Shown: piece after piece, positions 1-8,369 of the stretch
Numbering within the stretch: position 1 is the stretch's first letter
Layout: the number at the start of each line of letters is the position of its first letter
Assembly: GCF_900128985.1 (NCBI RefSeq)
Contig: NZ_FQUC01000013.1
Location: forward strand, 60,339 to 124,338
Reading direction: 5' to 3'
DNA length: 64,000 nucleotides
DNA from: Indolivaga macrotermitis
GTDB lineage: Bacteria > Bacteroidota > Bacteroidia > Bacteroidales > Dysgonomonadaceae
The notes under the pieces: generated by a model
Database searches by the model: none
What the model was told of the DNA's origin: nothing
Seen by the model: only the letters and a program-made list of their open reading frames with translations
Made by a program: the position numbers and the translations under genes

Positions 1-240
1 TTCTAATTCGAACTTCGGATTGGCTTGCATCTCAACATTAGCAAGACTATCAAGCGATATTCCTAATTTTCGGGCAATTATACAGGCTTCTGAGAAGGTA
101 AAAGGTATTTCGCCCCGTAGCCGGCGATAAATTGTTTCTTTACCCAAAGGGATAATATCCTTGAGAAAGCATTGCTGCTCTCTCTTCTTTGGTATTTGTC
201 CCTGTATTGCACTTATTAATGCATTGTTAAACGATGTCAT
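1..240 (-). CDS. helix-turn-helix regulator, N-terminal part (cut by window edge)
   Basis: An open frame begins with ATG at 240 on the minus strand and runs off the left edge, so only the first 80 residues are visible. It starts MTSFNNALISAIQ and contains IPLGKETIYRRLRGE followed by FTFSEACIIARKLGISLDSL. This has the spacing of an XRE-like helix-turn-helix: a recognition helix with YRRLRGE, then a helix of the kind that ends in 'A.KLGISLD'. It is therefore probably a DNA-binding regulator. The downstream domain that would show what it senses lies outside the window. The neighbouring pentapeptide gene is on the same strand but 228 bases away and separated by a hairpin, so it is probably a separate transcript. 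Confidence 0.6.
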   Translation of the reverse strand, partial: MTSFNNALISAIQGQIPKKREQQCFLKDIIPLGKETIYRRLRGEIPFTFSEACIIARKLGISLDSLANVEMQANPKFELE

Positions 241-458
241 ATATTCCGTCTGTGAGTATTTGCCTACTAAAATATAATAAAAATAAGACCTTCACAACTA
301 TAAAGCCTTTTTAAAATCAATTTGCAAAAAAAATAAAATATTATATAACAGATAACATAATAAAGTTAGCTAAACATTATGAATTTGGAAGATAAAGTAA
401 GATATAACTATTAGTTTTACTTTTGCAAACATTATAATTGATTAATCCTAGTTAATAT

Positions 459-491
459 ACTCAGCCTCTCATTTTGTGAGTGAGGCTGAGT
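459..491. terminator. terminator-like hairpin overlapping the stop of the pentapeptide gene
   Basis: ACTCAGCCTC and GAGGCTGAGT form a perfect 10-bp stem with a 13-base loop that includes the TGA stop of the gene read from the right. The better T-rich tail (TTATTTTT) is on the plus-strand side, so the direction of termination is uncertain. Confidence 0.4.
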
Positions 492-1485
492 TATTTTTAA
501 TTTCATCGTAAGAATATCCTTCGAGAATTGTATCCTCGAAGTTTACATTTTCTTCAAAAATACAACTCTTGAAATCTGTCATATTAAATTTCGCTCCTTT
601 AAAATTTACATTTGTAAGTACAGCATCCCAAAAATCTGAACCGCCCATCTTACATCCGGCAAATACAGAATTTTTTATATGCGAGTAATCGAACAACACT
701 TTTTCGAAAGTACTGTCTGTAAAATCGACCTCATCCATAAATGTTTCTTCCAGATAACAAGAAGTAAATACCGCATCTTTCATACTCGATTTGATAAATT
801 TTGTACGCGAGAAATCGACATTCGACATATGGGCATTGTCTATGTCCAGATTCTCGAATACACAATTCGAAAGATCCGTCACAAGATCACCGTATATAAA
901 TTCATTATTCTTGAATAGAACTTTCATGATTGTCTGAATTACAATAGCCGGCTTTTGATTAATGCGCCAGGCTTTTCCATTCTTCTCGTTTTGTATGGTC
1001 GCCGTATTTTCCCGGATATATGCGCAGAGTATATCATGAACAATACTTACATATCCGCGTTGCTTCTGGTTTCCGACAGAAACTTCCATCGCTATTTGAT
1101 GAAGTGCATAAATACCCGAAAGTATCGAACTCACACTGTCACTACCCAGAAGCGTGGCAGCATCTTTGAATCGGGTATTGATCTGACCTTTTTCGGCAAT
1201 ATTATTTTGCCGCGTTTGTTCAGCTACACGACGATTATTGATCCAAAGCCCCAATACAACCAAAGCTCCCCCAAGTACTGTCGCTACCGTTTTTACATAT
1301 TCGCCAAGTGCGGAAGGTGTATCACCATATAGTAATATATGTGCGCCGTTCCTGTAAAAAATATATCCGATTAGAACAGTTCCGAATATAATTATCAGAA
1401 AAATATATTTATAGTATAACTGGGTTATAACCTGTTTGTTATTTTTGAGTAATGTTGAAAATGTTTTTGTTCTCTTATATGCCAT
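469..1485 (-). CDS. membrane-anchored pentapeptide-repeat protein
   Basis: 338 residues. The N-terminus has two hydrophobic segments (about residues 26-45 and 62-82, the second reading VKTVATVLGGALVVLG). A helical region follows with NTRFKDAATLLGSD and ILSGIYALHQIA, the linker seen in other Bacteroidota and proteobacterial membrane pentapeptide proteins. From about residue 200 to 320 there are repeats of the A/D-[LF]-x-x type (for example VDFSRTKF, VDFTDSTF, VNFKGAKF, VNFEDTIL), expected to fold as a right-handed beta-helix facing the cytoplasm. Family members have no common enzyme activity, so no function is assigned. A promoter lies about 170 bases upstream, and the gene appears to be transcribed alone. 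Confidence 0.75.
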   Translation of the reverse strand: MAYKRTKTFSTLLKNNKQVITQLYYKYIFLIIIFGTVLIGYIFYRNGAHILLYGDTPSALGEYVKTVATVLGGALVVLGLWINNRRVAEQTRQNNIAEKGQINTRFKDAATLLGSDSVSSILSGIYALHQIAMEVSVGNQKQRGYVSIVHDILCAYIRENTATIQNEKNGKAWRINQKPAIVIQTIMKVLFKNNEFIYGDLVTDLSNCVFENLDIDNAHMSNVDFSRTKFIKSSMKDAVFTSCYLEETFMDEVDFTDSTFEKVLFDYSHIKNSVFAGCKMGGSDFWDAVLTNVNFKGAKFNMTDFKSCIFEENVNFEDTILEGYSYDEIKNNSASLTK

Positions 1486-1892
1486 TTTAAGTCTAATTAT
1501 TCAGAGTTGTTTAGTAAAACAGAGTGATAATAAAAGTACGGAATCGCTTTACTACAGTACAATTCTCTATTGTGTGAAGATTTTAGTTTTGCAGCGCACC
1601 CCATAAGTGTTAAAAAAATAACTTTTCAGCATATTGCCTAAAAGTTACATCACTAAACACAAAGATACAAATTATAATACTAAAATACAACACATTACAC
1701 AAGCTAAACATTAAAGCAAAAAACAAAAATGTGAGTAAGTTTTTATATTTTAACTAGAATAAGCGCTATTAACACATAAAAAATAGCATAATATCGATAT
1801 ATTTAACTAAGAAAACATAACGATGCTATTATATAAGAAACCAATGCGTAATTTTACGCAACAAAAGAAACGAACAACTAAATAATCAGCAA
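1486..1892. other. intergenic region between divergent genes
   Basis: 407 AT-rich bases without a convincing reading frame. It holds the minus-strand promoter at 1660-1690 for the pentapeptide gene and presumably the promoter of the small gene at 1893, for which no clear TAnnTTTG box is visible. No repeat or RNA gene was recognised. Confidence 0.5.
1660..1690 (-). promoter_or_regulatory. Bacteroidota-type promoter of the pentapeptide gene
   Basis: Read on the minus strand: TTG, 20 bases, TATCTTTG. This matches the Bacteroidota primary-sigma consensus (TTG or TTTG at -33, TAnnTTTG at -7). Transcription would start near 1652 and leave a leader of about 165 bases before the ATG at 1485. Confidence 0.5.
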
Positions 1893-2168
1893 ATGAATAA
1901 AGAAAGTTCTGAAAAACGAGATAAAAATACATATTCAGAGGATTCAAATAACTATAAAAACAGAAATCATTTCAACGACAAATATGATTTTTATCAAAAT
2001 ATAATAGAGAATAGAAACCATATCCTTGTAGATAATGCAGTTCACTCTATGTTTGGAATTATACATTCTGTAGACTCACTTACGTCCACACAGGCTAAAG
2101 AGATGAAAGAGATGGAACTTATTATAAAAAAACATTTACCGGATATAGTAACATTCTTCGAATGCTAA
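1893..2168 (+). CDS. small hypothetical protein, 91 aa
   Basis: No family recognised. The protein is hydrophilic, rich in Asn, Asp, Lys and Tyr over its first 40 residues, then has a more helical part (IENRNHILVDNAVHSMFGI, then AKEMKEMELIIKKHLP) and ends in FFEC. There is no signal peptide or membrane segment. It is followed 60 bases later by a perfect-palindrome terminator, which supports a real single-gene transcript. Confidence 0.5.
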   Translation: MNKESSEKRDKNTYSEDSNNYKNRNHFNDKYDFYQNIIENRNHILVDNAVHSMFGIIHSVDSLTSTQAKEMKEMELIIKKHLPDIVTFFEC

Positions 2169-2227
2169 CATTAAAAATAAAACCCAATACTTTTTCATAA
2201 TCAATCAATTACTTACACAAACGGGAA

Positions 2228-2268
2228 CACCCCATTTCTTCATGAAGAAATGGGGTGCTTTTTATTTT
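2228..2268 (+). terminator. strong rho-independent terminator
   Basis: A perfect 30-base palindrome (arm CACCCCATTTCTTC, then its complement) is followed by CTTTTTATTTT. It closes the transcript of the small gene at 1893-2168. Confidence 0.85.
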
Positions 2269-2337
2269 AATAACATCAAAGAATGAAGTTAATATTTCTA
2301 TATTTGTATAGGCTGCAAAACAACACTTATTATAATT

Positions 2338-3228
2338 ATGACCAATCGTATACTTCTATCAGGAGGTTGCTTTCTATTCATTTTGCTTTACTCTTGTTCA
2401 TCTGAGCGCATAATAATAAGAGAAAATCGAACTACCGTCGAAAAATCCTGCCCACAATTTCAGGGTGGGGAAAAAGGGTATAAAGAGTTTTTCGAAAAAA
2501 ATGTGCATTATCCTGCCTCATTATCAGAAAAGAAATTGTTTGAATCTGTCTATATAAACTGCTATGTTGATAAAAACGGTTCTATTATAAGAGCTGTGAC
2601 AAGCAGCATCTTTGACAATGTATTCGACAAAGAGGTAAAAAGAGCATTGGATTCTTTACCTGAATTTGTGCCCGGCCCGGCAAACAATTCTAAAAATGTT
2701 GTCTATATCCTGCCGGTTAATTTCAGCATCCCTGAAGCGGATAATCAGGAAAAACGCCCTTTTATTTTACATGAAATCCGGTCTCAGTTTCCAGGAGGAA
2801 ACGAAGAATTCCAAAAATATCTCCTTCATAAGCTAAAATACCGGTTAGCAGACAAAATGAGAAATAAGAAAGGCAAGATTGCTATTCATTTTTTTGTAGA
2901 TAAGATAGGAGAAATTAAAGAGGCAAAAGTGGTGGATAGTTTTTCATCGGCATATAGCAAACAGGTTCTGGAAATATTAAACGGAATGCCCCGATGGATA
3001 CCCGGATGCGGAAACTGCAAAGGCATGGAGGTGATATACCGGCTGACAATTTCTTATAATATTGACTGGAAATTAATATATCCGGTAACAAGGATCGAAA
3101 GTTATCTGGAGTCTTTCTCATTTTCAGGTATAAATAAAGATGCTTTACCCGAAGGTTTTCTTGATGATGTTTTCGATAAATGGGAAAAAGTAACTCTCGA
3201 TCCTGTCAATATTATCGGCAAACCTTAA
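2338..3228 (+). CDS. lipoprotein with two TonB-C-like domains
   Basis: 296 residues. The N-terminus MTNRILLSGG...LLYSCSSE is a type II signal peptide with a lipobox (LYSC) ending at about residue 20, so the mature protein is probably a lipoprotein. Two tandem copies of a TonB C-terminal-like fold follow (about 35-130 and 145-240). Each has the PQFQGGEKGYKEFFEKN or FPGGNEEFQKYLLHKL start, a V-D-K-x-G strand (INCYVDKNGSI, IHFFVDKIGEI) and a V.R.LDSLPEFVPG-type ending (ALDSLPEFVPG, ILNGMPRWIPG). These domains are common in Bacteroidota envelope proteins; the exact role is unknown. A TATATTTG box at 2299 lies just upstream. Confidence 0.75.
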   Translation: MTNRILLSGGCFLFILLYSCSSERIIIRENRTTVEKSCPQFQGGEKGYKEFFEKNVHYPASLSEKKLFESVYINCYVDKNGSIIRAVTSSIFDNVFDKEVKRALDSLPEFVPGPANNSKNVVYILPVNFSIPEADNQEKRPFILHEIRSQFPGGNEEFQKYLLHKLKYRLADKMRNKKGKIAIHFFVDKIGEIKEAKVVDSFSSAYSKQVLEILNGMPRWIPGCGNCKGMEVIYRLTISYNIDWKLIYPVTRIESYLESFSFSGINKDALPEGFLDDVFDKWEKVTLDPVNIIGKP

Positions 3229-3270
3229 ACCTTAATATCACAAGTTCTCTTAAAAGAAGCTTATTACGAC

Positions 3271-3717
3271 TTATATATTCATATCCTCAATTATAAGCAT
3301 ATCATTATCATCGAAACGCCACGATTCGCCATAAGCAACTTCCCAGTAATAACCATCGGGATCCTGAAAATATCCACTGTAACCTCCCCATGATACTGTT
3401 TGCGGTTGTTTGGCAATTACTCCTCCATTTTTTACTACAAGCGTCATCATTTCGTCGACATCCCTCTCCGATTTCATATTACAGGCAAGAGTTATTCCGG
3501 CGAATCCCCCCTGAGATATTGTAGGAGGATTACTTTGATCAATATCCATCGCTAAGTGTTCTAGAGGATATAACTCGAGTTTGGTTCCCTGATTATCAAA
3601 GAATACAATCGGCGGATTATTTTCCTTTGTATATGTTTTAAAACCAATATTCTTGTAAAAATCCAAAGACCGTTCCATATCGCGGACTCCAAGACAAATA
3701 AGGTTGATTCTGTTCAT
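3271..3717 (-). CDS. VOC-family (glyoxalase-like) protein
   Basis: 148 residues with the vicinal-oxygen-chelate layout. It starts with INLICLGVRDMERSLDFYKNIGF, has a middle LELYPLEHLA strand, and a second module with GITLACNMKSERDVDEMM ending in FQDPDGYYWEVAYGESW. The C-terminal DPDGY.WE motif carries the usual metal-ligand Glu. It is cytoplasmic. Substrate is not predictable; relatives include bleomycin or fosfomycin resistance proteins and lactoylglutathione lyases, but no specific residues single one out. It is convergent with the upstream TonB-domain gene and apparently monocistronic. Confidence 0.8.
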   Translation of the reverse strand: MNRINLICLGVRDMERSLDFYKNIGFKTYTKENNPPIVFFDNQGTKLELYPLEHLAMDIDQSNPPTISQGGFAGITLACNMKSERDVDEMMTLVVKNGGVIAKQPQTVSWGGYSGYFQDPDGYYWEVAYGESWRFDDNDMLIIEDMNI

Positions 3718-3929
3718 AACTTCGTTTAAATTTAAGATGATACAATAAAGTTATGTAAAATAATCAGCTAACCGATTTACTCTCTTATAAAAATTATTAT
3801 CTCCTGACCTTCTTTTCTTCAAAAAGTAAGCTTTCGTCTCAAACCCCAGGCATATTGTCTCATATTTAAAAACCAAGTGCAAATGCTTGATACTTTCGTA
3901 ACAGAAACAAACAAAAAAGGTCAAGCATT

Positions 3930-4787
3930 ATGATTACAAAAAAGAACACTCAGGATCAGGACAATATTATCCGTCAATACAAATACCCTGTATTATTTTA
4001 TTTATTGGTAACACTTATTCCATGGGCATTTTGGTTTACAGCAGGGTACGTCAGCTGGCTGACACCTCATCAGGAAAAATATCTTCAAATAGCCAGTATA
4101 TTAGCATTAGCCGGATTGCTGGCACCTCTGGCTGTCGTTTATTTTCTAACTGCACGGAATAAGGATTTAAGGAAAGATATATCAGCACGGTTTTTCAACT
4201 TTAAAGATATCAAGCCTGTATATTTACTGATGACCTGTCTCATTATGCCCGTCAGTATAATGATAGCACAAGCGATTTCCCTCTTGTTCGGATACAGTCC
4301 GGAACAATTCATTATCACAGGTAACTTCACATTCACTTCGGGTATACTTCCGGTGTGGTTCCTTTTGATACTGGCTCCAATTATAGAGGAGTTGGCATGG
4401 CACTCATATGGTACCGATTGCTTACGCAACAAGTTCAACCTGTTCAATACTTCTCTTATTTTCGCGATTATCTGGGGAATCTGGCATATACCTCTTTCGT
4501 CCATCAGGGATTATTATCAAAGCAATCTGATAAATGACGGAATGATATATGGTATCAATTTTCTGGTGAGTATTATTCCCTTTGTACTGCTGATGAACTG
4601 GCTCTACTATAAAACCGGGCGCAATATCATTGTTGCTATCATATTCCATATCACTGCAGGGTTCTTCAACGAGCTGTTCGCCCCACATCCGGATAGTAAA
4701 ATAATCCAGACAATACTCTTAAGTATAGCAGCTATTATCGTTGTGATCAACGAGAAAGAACTCTTTTTTGAGAGAAAAATAAAATAA
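3930..4787 (+). CDS. CPBP-family intramembrane metalloprotease with variant motif 1
   Basis: 285 residues, about seven to eight hydrophobic segments. The three CPBP (Abi/CAAX) motifs are visible. Motif 1 is EELAWHSYGTDCLR (about 155), where family members usually have EExxxR, so His stands where Arg is expected. Motif 2 is IWGIWHIPL (about 182). Motif 3 is FHITAGFFNE (about 243). The glutamates and histidines that bind metal and activate water are present, so it could still be active. CPBP proteins process prenylated or secreted peptides, or act in bacteriocin immunity; no substrate is apparent here. The next gene starts 50 bases downstream after a short tandem duplication. Confidence 0.75.
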   Translation: MITKKNTQDQDNIIRQYKYPVLFYLLVTLIPWAFWFTAGYVSWLTPHQEKYLQIASILALAGLLAPLAVVYFLTARNKDLRKDISARFFNFKDIKPVYLLMTCLIMPVSIMIAQAISLLFGYSPEQFIITGNFTFTSGILPVWFLLILAPIIEELAWHSYGTDCLRNKFNLFNTSLIFAIIWGIWHIPLSSIRDYYQSNLINDGMIYGINFLVSIIPFVLLMNWLYYKTGRNIIVAIIFHITAGFFNELFAPHPDSKIIQTILLSIAAIIVVINEKELFFERKIK

Positions 4788-4790
4788 GAA

Positions 4791-4830
4791 CAATACTAAA
4801 TATAAAAACAATACTAAATATAAAAACAAT
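4791..4830 (+). repeat. 18-base tandem duplication
   Basis: The 18-base unit CAATACTAAATATAAAAA occurs twice in direct succession, followed by a partial third start (CAAT). It fills the gap between the CPBP gene and the barrel gene at 4837, so it lies in the leader of the latter. Confidence 0.8.
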
Positions 4831-4836
4831 CGAATT

Positions 4837-5442
4837 ATGAAAAAAATTATTTTAACAACAGCCATTACAATCTGTGGGAGTTTCTTTTTAACTGCAAATG
4901 CTCAAACAACCACATCTTTCGGGATCAAACTTAATGGTAATCTGACTAATGTAAAAGTATCTAATCTACAAGGTAACAACAGTTCATTCAAGCCCGGCGC
5001 TTCACTTGGAGGTTTTGCTAAGATAGAATTTGGGGAAACTTTTGTCTTACAACCCGAATTGCTGTTTAACTACACAGAAAGAAAGGAAAAAGCAGAAGGC
5101 GAAAAACTAAAGTTTAAATATGCTTCGGTGGAAATTCCGGTATATGCAATGGGGCAATTCAACGCCGGAAACGGAAAAGTATTTTTGGGTATAGGTCCAC
5201 ATATCGGATATGGATTCAGCATTGACACCAGAACCGAGGATCTTCCGGAAACCGATCCAGGTTCAAACAAATTAGAATTGAGCCACTGGTATATGGGTGG
5301 AGGTGTTATTGCCGGATACGAACTCGAAAACGGACTAATGTTCAATGCCGGATATAAACTCGGGTATGACTTAAGCTCTAAGGATAAGATTTCGGGAGCA
5401 GACACTCAAACCATAAGTATCGGTATCGGCTATCGGTTTTAA
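4837..5442 (+). CDS. PorT-like outer-membrane beta-barrel protein
   Basis: 201 residues with a clear signal peptide (MKKIILTTAITICGSFFLTANAQ, cleaved near residue 23). The rest alternates amphipathic strands and short turns (FGIKLNGNLTNV, GASLGGFAKIEFGETFVLQPELLFNY, VFLGIGPHIGYGFS, GGGVIAGYELENGLMFNAGYKLGY) and ends in ISIGIGYRF, with the terminal Phe typical of outer-membrane barrels. This is the small 'porin family' or outer-membrane beta-barrel type common in Bacteroidota. Function is unknown. It lies just downstream of the CPBP gene and may be co-transcribed. Confidence 0.8.
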   Translation: MKKIILTTAITICGSFFLTANAQTTTSFGIKLNGNLTNVKVSNLQGNNSSFKPGASLGGFAKIEFGETFVLQPELLFNYTERKEKAEGEKLKFKYASVEIPVYAMGQFNAGNGKVFLGIGPHIGYGFSIDTRTEDLPETDPGSNKLELSHWYMGGGVIAGYELENGLMFNAGYKLGYDLSSKDKISGADTQTISIGIGYRF

Positions 5443-5561
5443 CAAGCACTACTTTCGACCCCTATTTATAAAAGCCTTTGATTATCAAGTCAAAGTCTTT
5501 TTCTATATAAATATTTTTTAAATAAAAAGTGCTGTTATCTTTGAGAAAATTTATTGTTTCT

Positions 5562-7035
5562 ATGAGAACATACACTCTGTCTTTTTTATTCATAATCTTT
5601 TCGTCATTCAACCTTCATACACAAAATCCCCTGCAAATATCTGTAGAAAAAACAGGCTCTGTTTTCTTATAATAAAACACTAAATCTCTCCTATAGTGAA
5701 AACTCAGGTTATCTTAATCATGGATTTAAACCATGGAGCAGAACAGAATACAACATTAAAGGGATAATACAAACGGACGGGCTGACTTTTATGCGACAAG
5801 ATACTATTTCTACAAATGCAAGAGAAATAGCCTCTTCGTTTCAACTGGCAGACAATCACCTATTGTTATATGATTATAATAGTAACGCTGAGCTATCCCC
5901 GATTGATAATAATCTGATATATGAATATTTGGTTATGACAATACGTTATAATCCGGGATATCTCTTAAAATACATCTATGATAAGAACCCCGATCTATTG
6001 CCTTATTTCGAAAATGATAAATATGCCGGATATAAGGTTATGATAAATAAAGTATTGGTCGAATTTAAGATCCGTAAATCAGATTACCTGATCGAAAAAG
6101 TCCGTACCCGGTATGATGATATTTCCGGATTCGGAAAGTCGTTAGGCGATATGGAAGACATATATTATTACTCCTCTTATACCGAACAGCAAGGGATATA
6201 TATTCCTCAGTTGATAAGGATAGAGAAACTCAATGGTAAGATATCCGATAAGATAGAAATCCGCCAGATATCAGTTACAGATAAGGCGATAAAAAGATGG
6301 GAGGCTAGCGCTCCTCAAAAGGAGGGGCAAACGGCTGAGATAGAAATAACCCGGTATAGTGACCATATTCATCTGATAAATATAAAAGAGGAAAATACAA
6401 TTGCATTACTCGTGGAATTCGAAAACTTTTTTGTGGCTGTTGAAGCACCCAAACGTAGCTAGAACGGTGAATTTATTATTGCGGAAGCCTGTAAGATTGC
6501 TTCTCATAAACCCGTCAGATATTTTATTGCAGGACATTTCCATCCACACTATCTGGGAGGATTGCGTGCATTTGTTCACAAAGGCGCTACAGTGTTATCA
6601 ATACAAGACAACTATGAATATATAACAGAACAAATATCGAATCTGCATACAATAACTACCTATAGTCTTCAATTAGAAAGCAAACCACTGCAATTTGAGA
6701 CAATAGACAAAGATAAACCTTATATAATCTCGGACGGAAAATATGAAATGCAGATAATTTTTATAGGCGATAAGTCTAATCATACATATGATTACCTTAC
6801 ATTTTACTTTCCGGAAGAAAAGATGTTATACCAAGGAGACTTGCTATTCATACCTGAAAAAGGAGAAATGAAAAAGCTTAGCAAACGCGAGACGAGTTGC
6901 TACAATGTCGTCAAAAATCATAAGCTCAAAGTAGATACAGTATTGCAAGCCTGGCCGGTCAATGCCTATAATATCAAATGGAAGATCCCTTTTTCTGAAC
7001 TTGAACAGATTGTGAAGTCATTTGAGAATAAATAA
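5562..7035 (+). pseudogene. metallo-beta-lactamase-fold protein, broken by a frameshift and a stop
   Basis: The gene starts at 5562 with a signal peptide (MRTYTLSFLFIIFSSFNLHTQ) and reads ISVEKTGSVF before a frameshift. One extra T near 5668-5674 leads to TAA; removing it continues in the other frame as NKTLNLSYSENSGYLNHGF and joins the long open frame from 5791. That frame is then cut by an in-frame TAG at 6460-6462 inside FFVAVEAPKRS-stop-NGEFIIAEA. After the stop it continues in the same frame to 7035 with YFIAGHFHPHYLGGLRAFV, the equivalent of the MBL HxHxDH...GG metal site, though His replaces Asp (HFHPHYLGG). Later parts (EEKMLYQGDLLFIP) match the MBL 'GDL' region. The protein would have been a secreted hydrolase. 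Two independent lesions argue for real decay over a sequencing error. Confidence 0.8.
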
Positions 7036-7055
7036 CTTTGTTCTATATATAACAA

Positions 7056-7075
7056 AACCCGCATTCCTGCAGGTT
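7056..7075 (-). terminator. terminator of ssrA
   Basis: On the minus strand AACCTGC and GCGGGTT form a 7-bp stem (one G-T pair) followed by TTGTT, directly after the tmRNA 3' end. Confidence 0.6.
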
Positions 7076-7082
7076 TCATTTG

Positions 7083-7477
7083 TGGAGCTGGAGGGAGTCG
7101 AACCCTCGTCCAAACAAGGAACTAATTTGCTTTCTACATGCTTATCTTTGCTTTAATTGTCGGGAGTGGGCAAGACCAAAGCTATCAACCCAAACCTTAG
7201 TTTCTTAATTTTCGAACAGGAGCCAAAACCTCCCCTATCCTATCTCCGATTTACCTACACCACCGATTCGAAACGCTTCGGAGCCACAGCTTCCGGGTGA
7301 TGTCTTGTCTCAACACATGTGCCGAGATTAAGCTATATCTACTATACTTCGATTAAGCAGCAAGAGCGTAATTTTCTTCGCCAGTTAAAATTTTGACGTC
7401 TGAGATTATAGTGCCAGCCGACTATGCACTGCATGCTTACAAACCACTTCATCTCGCTGTCAAAGCCAGTCAACCCC
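7083..7477 (-). ncRNA. ssrA: tmRNA (transfer-messenger RNA)
   Basis: Read on the minus strand. The 5' end GGGGTTGACTGGCTTTGACA pairs with the 3' end CAGCTCCA as a 7-bp acceptor stem. The T-arm GAGGGTTCGACTCCCTC is intact. The tag frame is at 7382-7353: GGC GAA GAA AAT TAC GCT CTT GCT GCT TAA, giving GEENYALAA. The RNA rescues stalled ribosomes with SmpB and marks the product for proteolysis. A Gly (GGC) in the resume position and the -ENYALAA ending agree with Bacteroidales tags. Ends are placed from the acceptor stem and could be off by a few bases. Confidence 0.93.
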
Positions 7478-7665
7478 GTGAGTTTGTTGTTTTGATATAA
7501 CACTTTATACCAACCTAGATATTATTTACAAAATACTTTCTGTGCTAATATCCAATACAAAGATAATACTTTTCAGAAGAAAATCATATATGTATACACA
7601 CCTTAGTTTATATAAACAGTCTCTGGTGGATAAAATTCTGGGAATAACCTCAGTAAATGGTAGCA

Positions 7666-8169
7666 CTAAAAATTTTCGTTAAACCATTTGAAAAAGCTCT
7701 CATCTTTTTTGAATGGTCCTACTTTAGATAATATCTCTTCTTCAAATTTTCGTTTAAACATTTTATTCTCCTCTTTTGTGAGATCTGAAGTATTAATATC
7801 TTTCCATCCTCCAAAATTAGTTCCTTTGGATACTCCGTCAAAACCGAGATAAGCTGGTGTATCATCTCCATTCAACCGAATATGGCAATGAACCGAATAG
7901 TCTATATCCGGAAAATAAAAATAAGTATGATAAAAATTTCCCTCTCGACTTCCGACAAAATATTCCCCTTTCAATGCATGATCGGGATTATCTCTCTTGT
8001 ACCATTCTACAAGTTTTATCAGATCATCCCGTTTGGTATTAAACTCATAATATTCTGTATAGGGGTAACTTCCGGCAAAATGCCCCATAATCCAAAAGAA
8101 TTTAATTGCACAATATAAAGCTACTATGCCACCTACTCCAAATAACGAATACTTTATCCCTTTTTTCAT
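7666..8169 (-). CDS. hypothetical membrane-anchored protein, 167 aa
   Basis: No family recognised. It has one N-terminal hydrophobic segment (SLFGVGGIVALYCAIKFFWIMG, about residues 8-29) that could be an uncleaved anchor. A soluble domain follows with many aromatic residues (FYHTYFYFPDIDYSVHCHIRL) and a charged C-terminus. The soluble part is expected outside the cytoplasm. A TATATTTG box at 8202-8195 (minus strand) sits 26 bases upstream of the ATG. It is a lone gene between ssrA and the efflux locus. Confidence 0.6.
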   Translation of the reverse strand: MKKGIKYSLFGVGGIVALYCAIKFFWIMGHFAGSYPYTEYYEFNTKRDDLIKLVEWYKRDNPDHALKGEYFVGSREGNFYHTYFYFPDIDYSVHCHIRLNGDDTPAYLGFDGVSKGTNFGGWKDINTSDLTKEENKMFKRKFEEEILSKVGPFKKDESFFKWFNENF

Positions 8170-8231
8170 CCTTATCCCGATTTATATTTTCAGCCAAATA
8201 TAAGATTTACATCTATAGACATAGTGTTATC

Positions 8232-8271
8232 TGTAAAAATATTTTTCATTGTTGTGTAATATATTTTTACA
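8232..8271. promoter_or_regulatory. inverted repeat upstream of the efflux operon
   Basis: TGTAAAAATAT (8232-8242) and its exact complement ATATTTTTACA (8261-8271) are separated by 18 bases. They lie about 55-95 bases upstream of the candidate sigma-54 promoter at 8327, where an enhancer-binding regulator would be expected to sit. Binding by the response regulator at 17830-19206 is an inference. Confidence 0.4.
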
Positions 8272-8326
8272 AAGACGGCAAGCACACACACCTATAACAC
8301 ACTGATAAACTACTATTTACAAACAA

Positions 8327-8342
8327 TGGCATAGTTTTAGTT
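8327..8342 (+). promoter_or_regulatory. candidate sigma-54 promoter of the efflux operon
   Basis: TGGCATAGTTTTAGTT fits the -24/-12 layout: GG, ten bases, then GT where GC is the consensus. The match is imperfect in the -12 half. It gains weight from its place 28 bases upstream of the TolC gene and from the sigma-54 activator encoded at the other end of the locus. Confidence 0.35.
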
Positions 8343-8369
8343 ATTAAAAACATAAAAGCAGTTAATCGT

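Noticed and set aside
459..491. Plus-strand small RNA between 430 and 491
   Set aside because: A TACTTTTG box and a terminator-like hairpin frame a stretch too short to be credible, and the -33 element is misplaced.
6421..6500. Stop-codon readthrough or a non-standard amino acid (pyrrolysine) at the TAG in the metallo-beta-lactamase-like gene
   Set aside because: The same gene has a second lesion upstream, and no pyrrolysine machinery is visible. Decay is simpler.
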